Source: Bacteroides intestinalis
Lineage (GTDB): Bacteria > Bacteroidota > Bacteroidia > Bacteroidales > Bacteroidaceae
Assembly (NCBI RefSeq): GCF_003464595.1
Contig: NZ_QRZF01000002.1
Location: 292,052-356,051 of the forward strand
Length of the DNA stretch: 64,000 nucleotides
Reading direction: 5' to 3'
Part shown: piece after piece, positions 1-8,268 of the stretch
Layout: each line of letters opens with the position of its first letter
How positions within the stretch are numbered: the stretch's first letter is position 1
The notes under the pieces: generated by a model
Databases searched by the model: none
What the model saw: the letters and a program-made list of their open reading frames with translations, nothing else
Told to the model about the DNA's origin: nothing
Program-made: the position numbers and the translations under genes

Positions 1-1908
1 GGAATGTTGATGCACACAAAGGTTTTCGGACGTTATGAAGGAAAAGAAGAAGTAATGTCCGTTAACCCCACGTATACGGAAATCAATGTGATTGATAATT
101 ATGCGCCTACAGCGCAAGCCAAGGTTATGGTGAAAGATGAAGCGGGAAATCCGGTTCCTGACGCCTGCGTGGAGTTCAAACTCTACAATTATGCGGAATT
201 CTATACCGTAGCAACGAAACATACCGACGACAGCGGTATGTGCGGACTGACTGCCGGAAAAGGGGATATGCTTGTCTGGGCCTCCAAAGATGGTCGTTTC
301 GGCTTCTCTAAACTTTCTTTTGGCAAGCAAGCAGAACTGACCGTAACCCTTGATAAGCAAGCGGGTGACAGCTTCACGGTAGATGTTGATATTGTGCCTC
401 CTGCAGAAAGTGCCAACTTACCCGAAGTGACGCCGGAACAGCGGGCGGAAAATGACCGCAGACTGGCGATAGAAGACTCTATCCGTAACGCTTATGTCGG
501 TAAGTTCATCTCGGAAGAGGCAGCACGCAACTTTGCGAGAGATTATAAGTTGGATCGGGATGCAGTAGCCAAGATTCTGGTTGCCGCCCGTGGAAATTAC
601 AGAGTAATCCGTGAGTTCATGACTCGTTTGCGTTCTGATAACTCCAGGAAAGGCGGGATAGACCTTTTGCAGCAGATTTCGGCAAAAGACCTTCGTGATG
701 TTCGTCTGGATGTGTTGATAGATCACATGCAGTCTCGTGTGCGTACGACGAATGCCGGATATTTCCGTAAATATGTGCGCAATCCGCGCGTAAGCAATGA
801 GATGTTGACTCCGTATAAAACTTTCTTTGGTAAGGTGATTTCGAAAGAAGATGTTGAGGCTTATGTGGCAGAGCCTATGAAGATGGTTGCATGGGTGGCA
901 AAGAACATTCAGGTGAACAAGGAATGTAATCTGGGAGCACCTCCTGTATCTCCCGAAGGTGTGTGGAAAGCACGTTTGGCCGATGCCCACAGTCGTGATA
1001 TCTTCTTCGTGTCCATGGCACGCAGTATGGGAGTTCCTGCACGCATTGATGAGGTGACGGGTAAAGTACAACTGATAACTGACGACGGAGCCATAGATGT
1101 GAACTTCGAAGCAGCCGGACAGGCACCTGCGCAGAGGGGCAGGCTTGCAGCTACATATACACCGATTCAGTCACTGGATAATCCGAAATATTATTCTCAT
1201 TTCACTATTTCCAAAGTAACTCCGCAAGGTAATTTGCAGTTGTTGTCTTACGATGAGGGTGACACAGACATGGGTGGCGGTGTTACATGGAGCAGTTTGC
1301 TGAAGGAGGGAACGTCTCTGGATGCCGGAGATTATATTCTGGTAACCGGTACCCGCCTGGCAAGTGGTGGTGTATTGGCGCAAATGACATCATTGAATGT
1401 GAAAGCAGGTGGACGTACAGAAACGAAACTGGTGATGCGTGAAAACAAAGATGAAGTACAGGTTATCGGAAACTTCAATTCGGAGAGCTTGTTCACAACA
1501 TTGGAAGGCGGCAACAAGCAAAGTCTGCTTCAAGCCTGTGGCCGTGGATACTTCGTTGTCGGTATTCTTGGGGTGAACCAGGAGCCTACAAACCATGCCT
1601 TACGGGATATCTCTGCTTTGAAAACTGACCTGGAGAAATGGGGTAGAAAGCTTGTATTACTCTTCCCGAATCAGGAACAGGCCGGCAAATATCGTGCTGC
1701 TGACTTCTCCGGTTTACCCAATACTGTGATTTATGGAATCGACACAGAAGACATAGCTCAGCAGATTGTGAAGAATATGAAGTTGAAACGCAAAGATACA
1801 TTGCCCATATTTATCATTGCTGATACCTTCAATCGCGTGGTATTTGTTTCACAGGGTTATACTATCGGCTTGGGTGAGCAGTTGATGAAAACGGTGAAAG
1901 GACTATAA
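1..1908 (+). CDS. Transglutaminase-fold secreted protein, 3' part (5' end outside window)
   Basis: The reading frame is open from the first base, so the N-terminus with any signal peptide is missing; at least 634 residues are present. From the first ATG, residues about 35-120 look like a carboxypeptidase-regulatory/prealbumin-like beta domain (KDEAGNPVPDACVEF). A transglutaminase-like core follows around residues 290-350 (VAKNIQVN, then SRDIFFVSMARSMGVPAR). The last 130 residues resemble a thioredoxin fold without a CxxC motif. In the usual transglutaminase motif a cysteine precedes the RD by one position; here that position is Ser330 (codon at 991), so peptide cross-linking or protease activity is doubtful. 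Proteins of this layout are common in Bacteroides, probably periplasmic or at the surface; the substrate is unknown. The gene ends just before a shared terminator with the opposing lipoprotein gene. Confidence 0.8.
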   Translation, partial: GMLMHTKVFGRYEGKEEVMSVNPTYTEINVIDNYAPTAQAKVMVKDEAGNPVPDACVEFKLYNYAEFYTVATKHTDDSGMCGLTAGKGDMLVWASKDGRFGFSKLSFGKQAELTVTLDKQAGDSFTVDVDIVPPAESANLPEVTPEQRAENDRRLAIEDSIRNAYVGKFISEEAARNFARDYKLDRDAVAKILVAARGNYRVIREFMTRLRSDNSRKGGIDLLQQISAKDLRDVRLDVLIDHMQSRVRTTNAGYFRKYVRNPRVSNEMLTPYKTFFGKVISKEDVEAYVAEPMKMVAWVAKNIQVNKECNLGAPPVSPEGVWKARLADAHSRDIFFVSMARSMGVPARIDEVTGKVQLITDDGAIDVNFEAAGQAPAQRGRLAATYTPIQSLDNPKYYSHFTISKVTPQGNLQLLSYDEGDTDMGGGVTWSSLLKEGTSLDAGDYILVTGTRLASGGVLAQMTSLNVKAGGRTETKLVMRENKDEVQVIGNFNSESLFTTLEGGNKQSLLQACGRGYFVVGILGVNQEPTNHALRDISALKTDLEKWGRKLVLLFPNQEQAGKYRAADFSGLPNTVIYGIDTEDIAQQIVKNMKLKRKDTLPIFIIADTFNRVVFVSQGYTIGLGEQLMKTVKGL

Positions 1909-1928
1909 GAACAGCAACAATAGAGTGG

Positions 1929-1957
1929 GAGAGGCTTATTTGCAAGCCTCTTCCATT
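1929..1957. terminator. Bidirectional hairpin between convergent genes
   Basis: GAGGCTT (1931-1937) pairs with AAGCCTC (1944-1950) around a six-base loop, followed by a T run at 1954-1961 on the plus strand. The hairpin overlaps the last codons and stop of the minus-strand lipoprotein gene, so it could end both transcripts. Confidence 0.65.
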
Positions 1958-2907
1958 TTTTGTATCACTTCCGGTGAAGGCAACCCCTCTGTCATTCCTG
2001 TCAGCAATAAACTGAAGTTATCGGCTAACACTTCTTCCGGGTCAATGATGTACTGAGTATTACGTCCCATTCTGTCATAAAAATCAGAGGCTTCGTTAAT
2101 AGAGTAAACCACTGCCTTACCTTCTTTCTCAATCGCTTTGCAGGTATTTTTGTCGATGGGAACGAGGCCAATATTGAGGTATTGGAAGAAGCTGCCTCCC
2201 TCATAAGGCCTGGTTGAATAAATAACCATGCAGCAATCTTTCTTTTCACCGTTGATGGTAAAAGTAGCATAGCTATCGTGGCGGATAACATCCGGATTGG
2301 AGATAAACCGTTCTTTCAACTCTTCGGGAAATTCTATTTCCTTCGGAAGAATATTAAAACCGATGATGCTGTACATCTTCTTGCGGAAATCCGGATTGTT
2401 CCGGGTAAGGACGTGAAATGCTTCATGTGCCAACAATTTGGTTACATATTCAGGATGTTCGAGCAACCTGTCGATAAGTACGATGTAAGTGTCCCGGGTA
2501 TATCCTCCCGCACCACCTTCTTCCTTTATCGTTGACTTTATTAATCTGACTTCTTCCGGGAAAGGAAGTTTCAGCTCTTTTTCACGGATAATCTGATTGA
2601 TGGATTGAGATGATTTCTGAAGCAGAGCCGTTTCCTCATCATTCCAATTACAGGTTTGTGCGCCGGCAAACTGCAAATATCCCTGTTTTCCGCCTTCGAT
2701 GCCAACGGTATGTGAAGCCAAGTCAAATGAGCTCCATCTGCGGATATGCTCGTCTTCTTTCTGAAGAAGGAGTGCGGCTTCTTCCTGTTTCAGGAAAGTA
2801 GGGACAATGCTGTCGGAAGTGGAATTTGAGGAACTTTGATTTTTAGCTTCATGCGCACATGAAATGCTGAGGAGAGTTAATAAAGTGATTACACTTAATG
2901 CCTTCAT
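1936..2907 (-). CDS. HExxH metallopeptidase-like lipoprotein
   Basis: 323 residues. The N-terminus is a lipoprotein signal with the lipidated Cys at residue 17 (SISCAHE), so the protein is probably anchored in the outer or inner membrane facing the periplasm. A zincin motif HEAFH occupies residues 161-165 and sits in a helix-like stretch (LLAHEAFHVLTRN). A downstream EEVLADNFSLL segment near the C-terminus could supply the third acidic zinc ligand, as in gluzincin-type peptidases. I do not recognise a named family, so peptidase activity is inferred from the motif alone. It lies 15 bases downstream of cutC on the same strand and may be co-transcribed with it. Confidence 0.75.
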   Translation of the reverse strand: MKALSVITLLTLLSISCAHEAKNQSSSNSTSDSIVPTFLKQEEAALLLQKEDEHIRRWSSFDLASHTVGIEGGKQGYLQFAGAQTCNWNDEETALLQKSSQSINQIIREKELKLPFPEEVRLIKSTIKEEGGAGGYTRDTYIVLIDRLLEHPEYVTKLLAHEAFHVLTRNNPDFRKKMYSIIGFNILPKEIEFPEELKERFISNPDVIRHDSYATFTINGEKKDCCMVIYSTRPYEGGSFFQYLNIGLVPIDKNTCKAIEKEGKAVVYSINEASDFYDRMGRNTQYIIDPEEVLADNFSLLLTGMTEGLPSPEVIQKMEEACK

Positions 2908-2922
2908 ATTGATTGTTTTAAA

Positions 2923-3684
2923 TTAATTCTTAATGGGACCGGTCAACGCCTTTATTGTTTTTTTTACGCGTTCTGCGGTAGTGATGGGGCGACAATACTC
3001 TTCTATGTTCACAGTACCCCCCATCGAAACTGTTCCGTTCCTGTGCAGCATCTTGCTTTCGATGGTTTCTCTTGCTGAGAAGTGGAACTCCCGGATACCG
3101 GTTTCCATGGCGATGTGAGCGATATTATTTTCATTTACTCCGCAACCTGCCAATAGGATAATGCGCCCGTCTGCCTGCTGCTGCAATTTCTTTAATAAAG
3201 GGATGCCCTGTTCGGCCGTGGCCTGTGCACCGGAAGTAAGAATACGGTTACAACCTAACTCTATGATTTGCTCCAGCGCTTCCTGTGGATTGCGGCATAC
3301 GTCGAAAGCACGATGGAACGTAACGGACATACCTTGTGAAACTTCGATCAGCTGCCTCATTAAGGACAGGTCTACATCTCCTTTAGCGGTAAGACAACCG
3401 AATACAACTCCGTCTGCTCCCAATCGACGGGCGTTGTCGATATCCTTCAGCATAATGCGTTGCTCGATGGGGGAGTACAGAAAATCTCCGCCACGGGGAC
3501 GGATGATGACGTGCAGAAGAGTCTTTGTTAAGGCTTCCCGGGCAATGACGATATCTCCGTAGGATGGGGTAGTACCTCCTTCCGGTATTCCGGCGCATAA
3601 TTCCACCCGATTTGCTCCTCCTGCCTGTGCGGCAAGGCAACTCTCCACAGAGTTGGCACAAACTTCAAATTGATATTGCTCCAT
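2923..3684 (-). CDS. cutC: Copper homeostasis protein CutC
   Basis: 253 residues, the usual size for CutC, a TIM-barrel protein of the cytoplasm. Diagnostic N-terminal sequence FEVCANSVESCLAAQAGGA and NRVELCAGIPEGGTTPS match the family, as do DGVVFGCLTAKGDVD and ILTSGAQATAEQG. CutC was first linked to copper tolerance in E. coli, but the direct biochemical role remains debated. The start is chosen at the ATG giving the conserved MEQYQFEVC start. The next gene upstream on this strand is rny, separated by a terminator, so cutC plus the lipoprotein gene form their own unit. Confidence 0.93.
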   Translation of the reverse strand: MEQYQFEVCANSVESCLAAQAGGANRVELCAGIPEGGTTPSYGDIVIAREALTKTLLHVIIRPRGGDFLYSPIEQRIMLKDIDNARRLGADGVVFGCLTAKGDVDLSLMRQLIEVSQGMSVTFHRAFDVCRNPQEALEQIIELGCNRILTSGAQATAEQGIPLLKKLQQQADGRIILLAGCGVNENNIAHIAMETGIREFHFSARETIESKMLHRNGTVSMGGTVNIEEYCRPITTAERVKKTIKALTGPIKN

Positions 3685-3753
3685 AATTGATAATCAGGAT
3701 TACTTGGTTTGTAGATGCAAAAATAAGAAACAGTTTCGTGAATGACAAAGAAA

Positions 3754-3792
3754 ACAAAAAGAGGCAGGGATTTTTTGTTTCCCCACCTCTTT
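3754..3792 (-). terminator. Rho-independent terminator after rny
   Basis: On the minus strand AAAGAGG (3792-3786) pairs with CCTCTTT (3764-3758), with an inner GGG/CCC extension, and runs into T residues. It lies 25 bases past the rny stop. Confidence 0.7.
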
Positions 3793-3816
3793 ATCACTAG
3801 TTTCAATCTTTACAAT

Positions 3817-5352
3817 TTATTTCGCATAACTTACTGCGCGTGTCTCACGGATTACTGTGATCTTCACCTGTCCCGGATAAGTCATCTCATCCTGTATCTT
3901 CTTCGCAATTTCACCGGAAAGGTTTTCAGTCTGCTTATCATCAATCTTATCAGCACCAACAATTACACGCAACTCGCGACCTGCCTGGATAGCATACGTC
4001 TTCGTCACACCCGGATAGGCCATTGCCAACTGTTCCAGATCGTTCAGACGCTTGATGTAAGCCTCAACAATTTCGCGACGTGCTCCCGGACGGGCACCTG
4101 AGATAGCATCACATACCTGTACGATGGGTGCCAGAAGGCTCGTCATCTCCACTTCATCGTGGTGGGCACCGATAGCGTTGCAGATATCTGGTTTTTCTTT
4201 GAATTTCTCAGCCAGCTTCATACCATAGAGTGCATGCGGCAATTCCGGCTCTTCATCGGGCACTTTGCCGATATCATGCAGCAATCCGGCACGTTTTGCT
4301 TTCTTGGGGTTCAGACCCAGTTCCGATGCCATCACAGCACAAAGGTTGGCTGTTTCGCGGGCATGCTGCAACAGGTTCTGACCATAAGAAGAACGATATT
4401 TCATCTTACCGATAATACGGATCAGTTCAGGATGCAAGCCATGGATACCGAGGTCAATCGTAGTACGTTTACCGGTTTCGATGATTTCTTCTTCCACTTG
4501 TTTACGTACTTTAGATACAACTTCTTCGATACGTGCCGGGTGGATACGTCCGTCAGTCACCAACTGATGTAGTGCCAGGCGGGCTATTTCACGACGTACA
4601 GGGTCGAAAGCTGATAATACGATAGCTTCGGGCGTATCATCTACCACAATTTCCACACCTGTTGCGGCTTCAAGCGCACGGATATTGCGGCCTTCGCGAC
4701 CGATAATACGTCCCTTGATTTCGTCTGATTCAATGTGGAATACGGTCACTGAGTTTTCGATGGCAGTTTCCGTAGCTACACGCTGTATGGATTGTATTAC
4801 GATACGTTTTGCTTCTTTGCTGGCAGTCAGCTTGGCATCGTCCATGATGTCGTTGATGAAGGACTGTGCCTGCGTCTTGGCTTCTTCTTTCAAAGACTCG
4901 ATCATACGTTCTTTGGCTTCGTCGGCCGAAAGACCGGAAATGGTTTCCAGTTTTTCAATTTCCTGCTGTTGCAGTTTATCCAGTTCGTCTTTCTTCTTGT
5001 CGATAATAACCAGCTGAGCTTCCAGGTTTTCTTTCACCGCTTCAGCTTCTGATTTCTTACGCTGTATCTCTTCTTGGCGTTGGTTCAGCACCAACTCACG
5101 TTGTTTCAACTTGTTCTCCGCTTGCTGAATTTTCTGGTTACGGATCGCTACTTCTTTCTCCAAGTCTGCTTTTTTGTTCAGGAACTTCTCCTTTACTTCG
5201 AGCAACTTATTCTTTTTAATCACTTCCGCTTCAGCCTCGGCTTCTTTCAGAATGTTGTCATATTTGGACTTCAAACCATGTTTGAAGAACATGTACGACA
5301 GAAATCCACCGATAATGAAACAGGCAATGGATACTAGTATTGTTACTGTCAT
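3817..5352 (-). CDS. rny: Ribonuclease Y
   Basis: 511 residues from the ATG at 5352; an upstream in-frame ATG at 5388 is less likely because RNase Y normally begins directly with the membrane helix. Domain order is textbook: N-terminal transmembrane helix (residues 2-22), a long charged coiled coil to about 190, a KH RNA-binding domain with [15 protein letters not shown] near 215, then an HD phosphohydrolase domain with LLHDIGK (His359, Asp360). RNase Y is a membrane-anchored endoribonuclease that starts mRNA decay. It sits downstream of zapA with a structured RNA between them. No Shine-Dalgarno is visible, which is normal for this phylum. Confidence 0.97.
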   Translation of the reverse strand: MTVTILVSIACFIIGGFLSYMFFKHGLKSKYDNILKEAEAEAEVIKKNKLLEVKEKFLNKKADLEKEVAIRNQKIQQAENKLKQRELVLNQRQEEIQRKKSEAEAVKENLEAQLVIIDKKKDELDKLQQQEIEKLETISGLSADEAKERMIESLKEEAKTQAQSFINDIMDDAKLTASKEAKRIVIQSIQRVATETAIENSVTVFHIESDEIKGRIIGREGRNIRALEAATGVEIVVDDTPEAIVLSAFDPVRREIARLALHQLVTDGRIHPARIEEVVSKVRKQVEEEIIETGKRTTIDLGIHGLHPELIRIIGKMKYRSSYGQNLLQHARETANLCAVMASELGLNPKKAKRAGLLHDIGKVPDEEPELPHALYGMKLAEKFKEKPDICNAIGAHHDEVEMTSLLAPIVQVCDAISGARPGARREIVEAYIKRLNDLEQLAMAYPGVTKTYAIQAGRELRVIVGADKIDDKQTENLSGEIAKKIQDEMTYPGQVKITVIRETRAVSYAK

Positions 5353-5375
5353 TTCAATTTGTTTTAAGTATATAA

Positions 5376-5496
5376 ATAAAAAACGCACTGCAGGAAAGCC
5401 ACCCTCATTCTTTTTAAGAGGGATACTTTCACACAGTGCGTGGATTTTCTAATTCTTTTGCTGGCTCTGGTGTTCTGAGGAAAAGCTTCCGGACGT
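5376..5496 (-). ncRNA. Structured RNA between zapA and rny (6S-like candidate or attenuator)
   Basis: On the minus strand the 3' part folds into a long interrupted stem: CGCACTG/CAGTGCG (5440-5434 with 5390-5384), GAAAG/CTTTC (5430-5426 with 5398-5394) and CCCTC/GAGGG (5422-5418 with 5406-5402), followed by a T run at 5383-5376. Upstream sequence to the zapA stop (5441-5496) is non-coding. In proteobacteria 6S RNA (ssrS) lies next to zapA, and the interrupted-stem shape plus terminator would fit. I cannot confirm the family from sequence alone; a simple terminator or an rny leader element is the alternative. Confidence 0.45.
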
Positions 5497-5787
5497 TTAC
5501 AGTCCTTTGAAGTATGTTTCCAACACCTCTGTCAGTTCTTCTATCTTGTCGGCATACGGACGAGTATCGTTTCGGTTTTTCATTTTCAGGTTCTCCAAAG
5601 CAAATTGATAGGCCACCATGGCTATAATCTTTTCGGGAGTCACATTCTGGTAATGTTCTCGATACGCATTGAGCCGTATATCCACCTGTTTGGCGGCTTC
5701 TCTAACCATTTCTTCCTCCTCGCGCAGTATGGTGAGGGGGTAGGTTGAGCCTGCCATTTGCAGGTTTATCTTTATTTTATCGTTCAT
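5497..5787 (-). CDS. zapA: Cell division protein ZapA
   Basis: 96 residues, typical size. The N-terminal globular part (KINLQMAGSTYPLTILREEE, then VREAAKQVDIRLNAYREHY) and the following helix with IIAMVAYQFALENL match ZapA, an FtsZ-ring-associated protein that promotes bundling of FtsZ filaments at midcell. It lies 8 bases after a small coiled-coil gene on the same strand, with which it probably forms an operon; rny follows downstream. Confidence 0.92.
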   Translation of the reverse strand: MNDKIKINLQMAGSTYPLTILREEEEMVREAAKQVDIRLNAYREHYQNVTPEKIIAMVAYQFALENLKMKNRNDTRPYADKIEELTEVLETYFKGL

Positions 5788-5795
5788 ACATCTCG

Positions 5796-6089
5796 TTATT
5801 CATTCAACAAAGCGATGCATTTATCGACTTCACGCACTAATTTGGACAATCGCAGTTTCGTCTCTTTTACGTCGCTGCCGTTAAGGCTGATTGTCATTGC
5901 TGTTTTTAGGTTCGTATAGTCATCTTCCAAAGCTTCATATTCGGCATGTACCTGCTCGCATTCTTCTTGTTTAGTTTTTAGAAGTTGCTTTAATTCAGCA
6001 TTTTCACGCCTCAATTCATCATGCAAAAAGATCAAATGGCGCAGTCTCGCTTCAAAGGTACTTAATCGCTTCTTTTCTTCGTCAGTCAT
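5796..6089 (-). CDS. Small coiled-coil protein, ZapB-like position
   Basis: 97 residues from ATG 6089 (MTDEEKKRL); an earlier in-frame ATG at 6110 would add a hydrophobic heptapeptide unlike the rest. The sequence is almost entirely charged heptad-like coiled coil (LRHLIFLHDELRRENAELKQ) followed by a short LSKLVREVDKCIALLNE tail. Its place immediately upstream of zapA in Bacteroidetes suggests a partner in the division ring, comparable to ZapB, but sequence similarity to ZapB is generic coiled coil only. Function is inferred from context. Confidence 0.75.
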   Translation of the reverse strand: MTDEEKKRLSTFEARLRHLIFLHDELRRENAELKQLLKTKQEECEQVHAEYEALEDDYTNLKTAMTISLNGSDVKETKLRLSKLVREVDKCIALLNE

Positions 6090-6267
6090 TACTATACCAA
6101 AATTGTACACAAAAATACAATTAACTTGGAGATTACAAAAACTTTTCAGGGAAAAATGTTGTAGGAGAGGTGAAATAACCGGAAAAAGGAATTTGTGACG
6201 TTTGAAAATGGAATCTTCGGCGGTGGCTAAAAACTATATCAATTTGTACATTTTACTAATCTTGATA

Positions 6268-6427
6268 CTGCGATACACTAATATTTTTCTTGCATAATAT
6301 TAATCTTACTACAACTATGTTTCTTTCTTACAATAGATGTGGTAAGAATATAACATAGTTGTAGTAAGAAACTAATATAACTGTGGTAAGAATAATATTA
6401 TTAATCCTGATGATTAGTTTATCGCAG
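6268..6427. repeat. 160-base palindromic intergenic element with periodic boxes
   Basis: In the 6111-6582 gap CTGCGATAcACTAAT (6268-6282) is mirrored by ATTAGTTTATCGCAG (6413-6427), and inside it an exact 18-base inverted pair occupies 6304-6321 and 6352-6369. GTGGTAAG/GTAGTAAG boxes recur at about 22-24 base spacing (near 6339, 6361 and 6383). The element lies upstream of the DUF2141 operon but ends about 80 bases before its promoter. The rest of the gap is AT-rich with no gene that I can see. Confidence 0.7.
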
Positions 6428-6505
6428 TGCAGGAATTAGTTTCTTGCGACATGACATTTAGTTTTTAGTTATATATTGCTCATCATAAAATAATTTATAT
6501 AATAA

Positions 6506-6536
6506 TTTGGTTTATAAAATAAACTACTTATATTTG
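6506..6536 (+). promoter_or_regulatory. Bacteroidetes-type promoter of the DUF2141 operon
   Basis: TTTG at 6506-6509, a 19-base spacer, and TATATTTG at 6529-6536 match the TTTG/TAnnTTTG consensus exactly. Transcription would begin near 6543, about 50 bases before the first gene. Confidence 0.7.
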
Positions 6537-6594
6537 TAGCGGAGTTCGAACCCAAAATATGTTTTTATTGTGAAAATCTAAATTGTGTATGATT

Positions 6595-6969
6595 ATGAAA
6601 ATGACTGGTATTAAATGGGTTACGCTGTTAGTGTTAGTCTTTGGTGCAGTATCTGTTTCTGCTCAGAGTGACTTGACGGTGAAGGTGAAGAATATCCGTT
6701 CGGCGAAAGGAAAGGTGATGGTTGCTGCTGATAAAGGGCAGTATGCGATGGCGGACGCTACTGGTGATACAGTGACGCTTGTATTGAAAGAAGTACCCGA
6801 AGGGAAATGCAAATTGTATGTGTACCACGATGAAAACGGTAATTATCAATTGGACAGAGTAGACGGTGTACCGACGGAGAATTGTGCGATTGTGGATTTA
6901 GACATGACAGCTGAAGCAAAAACAATTGATGTCGAGTTGACCGATCTGCGGAATAAAGCTAAAAAATAA
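6595..6969 (+). CDS. Secreted DUF2141 family protein
   Basis: About 124 residues from the ATG at 6595 (6589 and 6601 are also possible). A signal peptide ends at SVSAQ. The mature domain carries the DUF2141 pattern: KVKNIRSAKGKVMVAAD, a central beta region, VPEGKCKLYVYHDENGN (residues around 68-84) and a D-rich turn. DUF2141 domains are small beta sandwiches in periplasmic or extracellular proteins; no activity is established. It is the first gene after a good promoter and is only 4 bases from the next membrane protein gene, so it probably heads the operon. Confidence 0.85.
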   Translation: MKMTGIKWVTLLVLVFGAVSVSAQSDLTVKVKNIRSAKGKVMVAADKGQYAMADATGDTVTLVLKEVPEGKCKLYVYHDENGNYQLDRVDGVPTENCAIVDLDMTAEAKTIDVELTDLRNKAKK

Positions 6970-6973
6970 TTTA

Positions 6974-7516
6974 ATGGAAGAGAAAGACATTATTATGGAA
7001 GACAAAGAATTGAACGAGCAAGAGAGTTTGAAACTTATCACTCAAATGATACAGAATACCCGACGTAATTTAGATACGGGTAGTGGAAATATGTTTTTGT
7101 TATGGGGATATGTTGCTGCAATAGTGACGTTGGTAGTTTTTGCAGGAATCTATTGGACGCGAAATCCTGTTTGGATGTGGGGCTTTTGGGGAGTTCCGGT
7201 TTTAGGTTATCTCTTTAGCTTCATACTGGTACGTAAGCAACGTAAGCTCGCAAAGTCGTATGGCGATAAGGTCTTGAATGAAATGTGGCAAATCATGGGG
7301 CTACTTTGTATTGCGATTGTACTTGGAGCAACGTTTACCAAGCATTATGAGATAATTCTGCCGATATGCGCAATCCTTATTTCTCTGAGTAGTATTATAA
7401 CCGGGAGCATAATTCGCTATACACTCTTTTCCGGTTTCCCTGCTTTTGGAATTGCATTGGGACTGAATATGTTATTCAGCATTCTGGATAAGCTTCTTCC
7501 TATTTGTCATTGTTAG
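6974..7516 (+). CDS. Four-helix membrane protein, C-terminus frameshifted
   Basis: 180 residues as an open frame. The N-terminal motif LNEQESLKLITQMIQNTRRN matches that of the gene at 9076 (LNEKESLELITQMIQNTKFK), and the bodies align as paralogues with four to five membrane helices. By that alignment the true start may be the ATG at 6995. The frame ends early at KLLPICHC; a single-base shift continues as LLEFVLVIVFALIIPGHILN, which matches the paralogue's C-terminal FALAFVFMMVIPGHYLN and ends at TGA 7597-7599, overlapping the next ATG. So the gene has lost or gained a base near 7490-7510, or the sequence contains an error. Function unknown. Confidence 0.75.
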   Translation: MEEKDIIMEDKELNEQESLKLITQMIQNTRRNLDTGSGNMFLLWGYVAAIVTLVVFAGIYWTRNPVWMWGFWGVPVLGYLFSFILVRKQRKLAKSYGDKVLNEMWQIMGLLCIAIVLGATFTKHYEIILPICAILISLSSIITGSIIRYTLFSGFPAFGIALGLNMLFSILDKLLPICHC

Positions 7517-7599
7517 AATTTGTATTAGTGATTGTTTTTGCATTGATTATTCCCGGGCATATCCTGAATTATTGTGCAAGAAAGGATAATAAACGATGA
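7500..7599 (+). pseudogene. Out-of-frame C-terminal tail of the preceding membrane protein
   Basis: Read one base off the preceding gene, this stretch encodes SLLEFVLVIVFALIIPGHIL and then NYCARKDNKR before TGA at 7597-7599. It aligns with the last 30 residues of the paralogue ending at 9657, and its stop overlaps the ATG at 7596 in an ATGA arrangement, which is how coupled operon genes normally meet. Confidence 0.7.
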
Positions 7600-8153
7600 G
7601 TACCGGATCATTAACAGCAGAAAAAGCTGATATGTTTGAAGAGGGTAATATAGAGGCTATTACCCGAATGATGCAAAATCGCAAGAAAAATCTGCTTTGG
7701 CTGGCAGTTACCTCACTAATGGTATTTTGCCTGTATTGGCTTTCTAATGTAGTGTTATGGGTGCCTTGGAGTCATAGTCCGCAATTGGGTATCATTCTGA
7801 TGCTGACTGTAAATCCCGTCTTTTGGGGAGTAGGCATATATGTTTGTCTGGTTTGCGAAAGTGGAGTAGGAAATCTGATGAAGAAAGCTCTTCTGTTAGC
7901 CTTGATTGCGGTAGGAATATCTTTGCTATCCGACTATCTGTTTTTTGCAGTATACATGAAGTCGAAGGACGTATGGCACATTACCACATTCTATGGTTAT
8001 GCCTGGTTAGCTGTATTGGCTTTGGGTGAAGCATTCTTATTTTCTAAAAAAATGATGGCTAAACAGTATCCCGTAACGAAAAGACTGTTTTTGGTATTGG
8101 GCGTTTTCCTATTAGTGTTGTTGCTGTCTTTGTCTTATCTATTAGCAGAATGA
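7596..8153 (+). CDS. Small integral membrane protein
   Basis: 185 residues with about five hydrophobic helices (roughly 33-55, 66-88, 95-117, 129-150 and 160-182). The cytoplasmic N-terminus contains IEAITRMMQNRKKNL, which resembles the LITQMIQNTRRNL motif of the two paralogues on either side, suggesting a divergent member of the same family. The start ATG overlaps the displaced stop of the previous gene (ATGA), implying translational coupling. I do not recognise a family; no catalytic residues are evident. Confidence 0.75.
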   Translation: MSTGSLTAEKADMFEEGNIEAITRMMQNRKKNLLWLAVTSLMVFCLYWLSNVVLWVPWSHSPQLGIILMLTVNPVFWGVGIYVCLVCESGVGNLMKKALLLALIAVGISLLSDYLFFAVYMKSKDVWHITTFYGYAWLAVLALGEAFLFSKKMMAKQYPVTKRLFLVLGVFLLVLLLSLSYLLAE

Positions 8154-8157
8154 AAAA

Positions 8158-8244
8158 ATGGGAACTTGGGTGATATATATGCTTGCGGGTAATTGGGCTT
8201 TGATGCTCTATTTAATACTAAATGTATATGATTGGGAAAAGTGA
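8158..8244 (+). CDS. Possible 28-residue hydrophobic small protein
   Basis: ATG at 8158-8160, 4 bases after the stop of the preceding gene, opens a 28-codon frame, MGTWVIYMLAGNWALMLYLI followed by LNVYDWEK, ending at TGA 8242-8244. One transmembrane helix flanked by aromatic residues is visible, and the following gene starts 25 bases later. The position within a tight membrane-protein operon favours a real small protein, but chance cannot be excluded. Confidence 0.4.
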   Translation: MGTWVIYMLAGNWALMLYLILNVYDWEK

Positions 8245-8268
8245 TATATTAAAGAAAGGGAATCAATC

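Noticed and set aside
418..1071. 217-residue open frame on the minus strand inside the transglutaminase-like gene
   Set aside because: It is antisense to a well-supported protein, rich in His/Cys/Arg as expected for a shadow frame, and has no domain.
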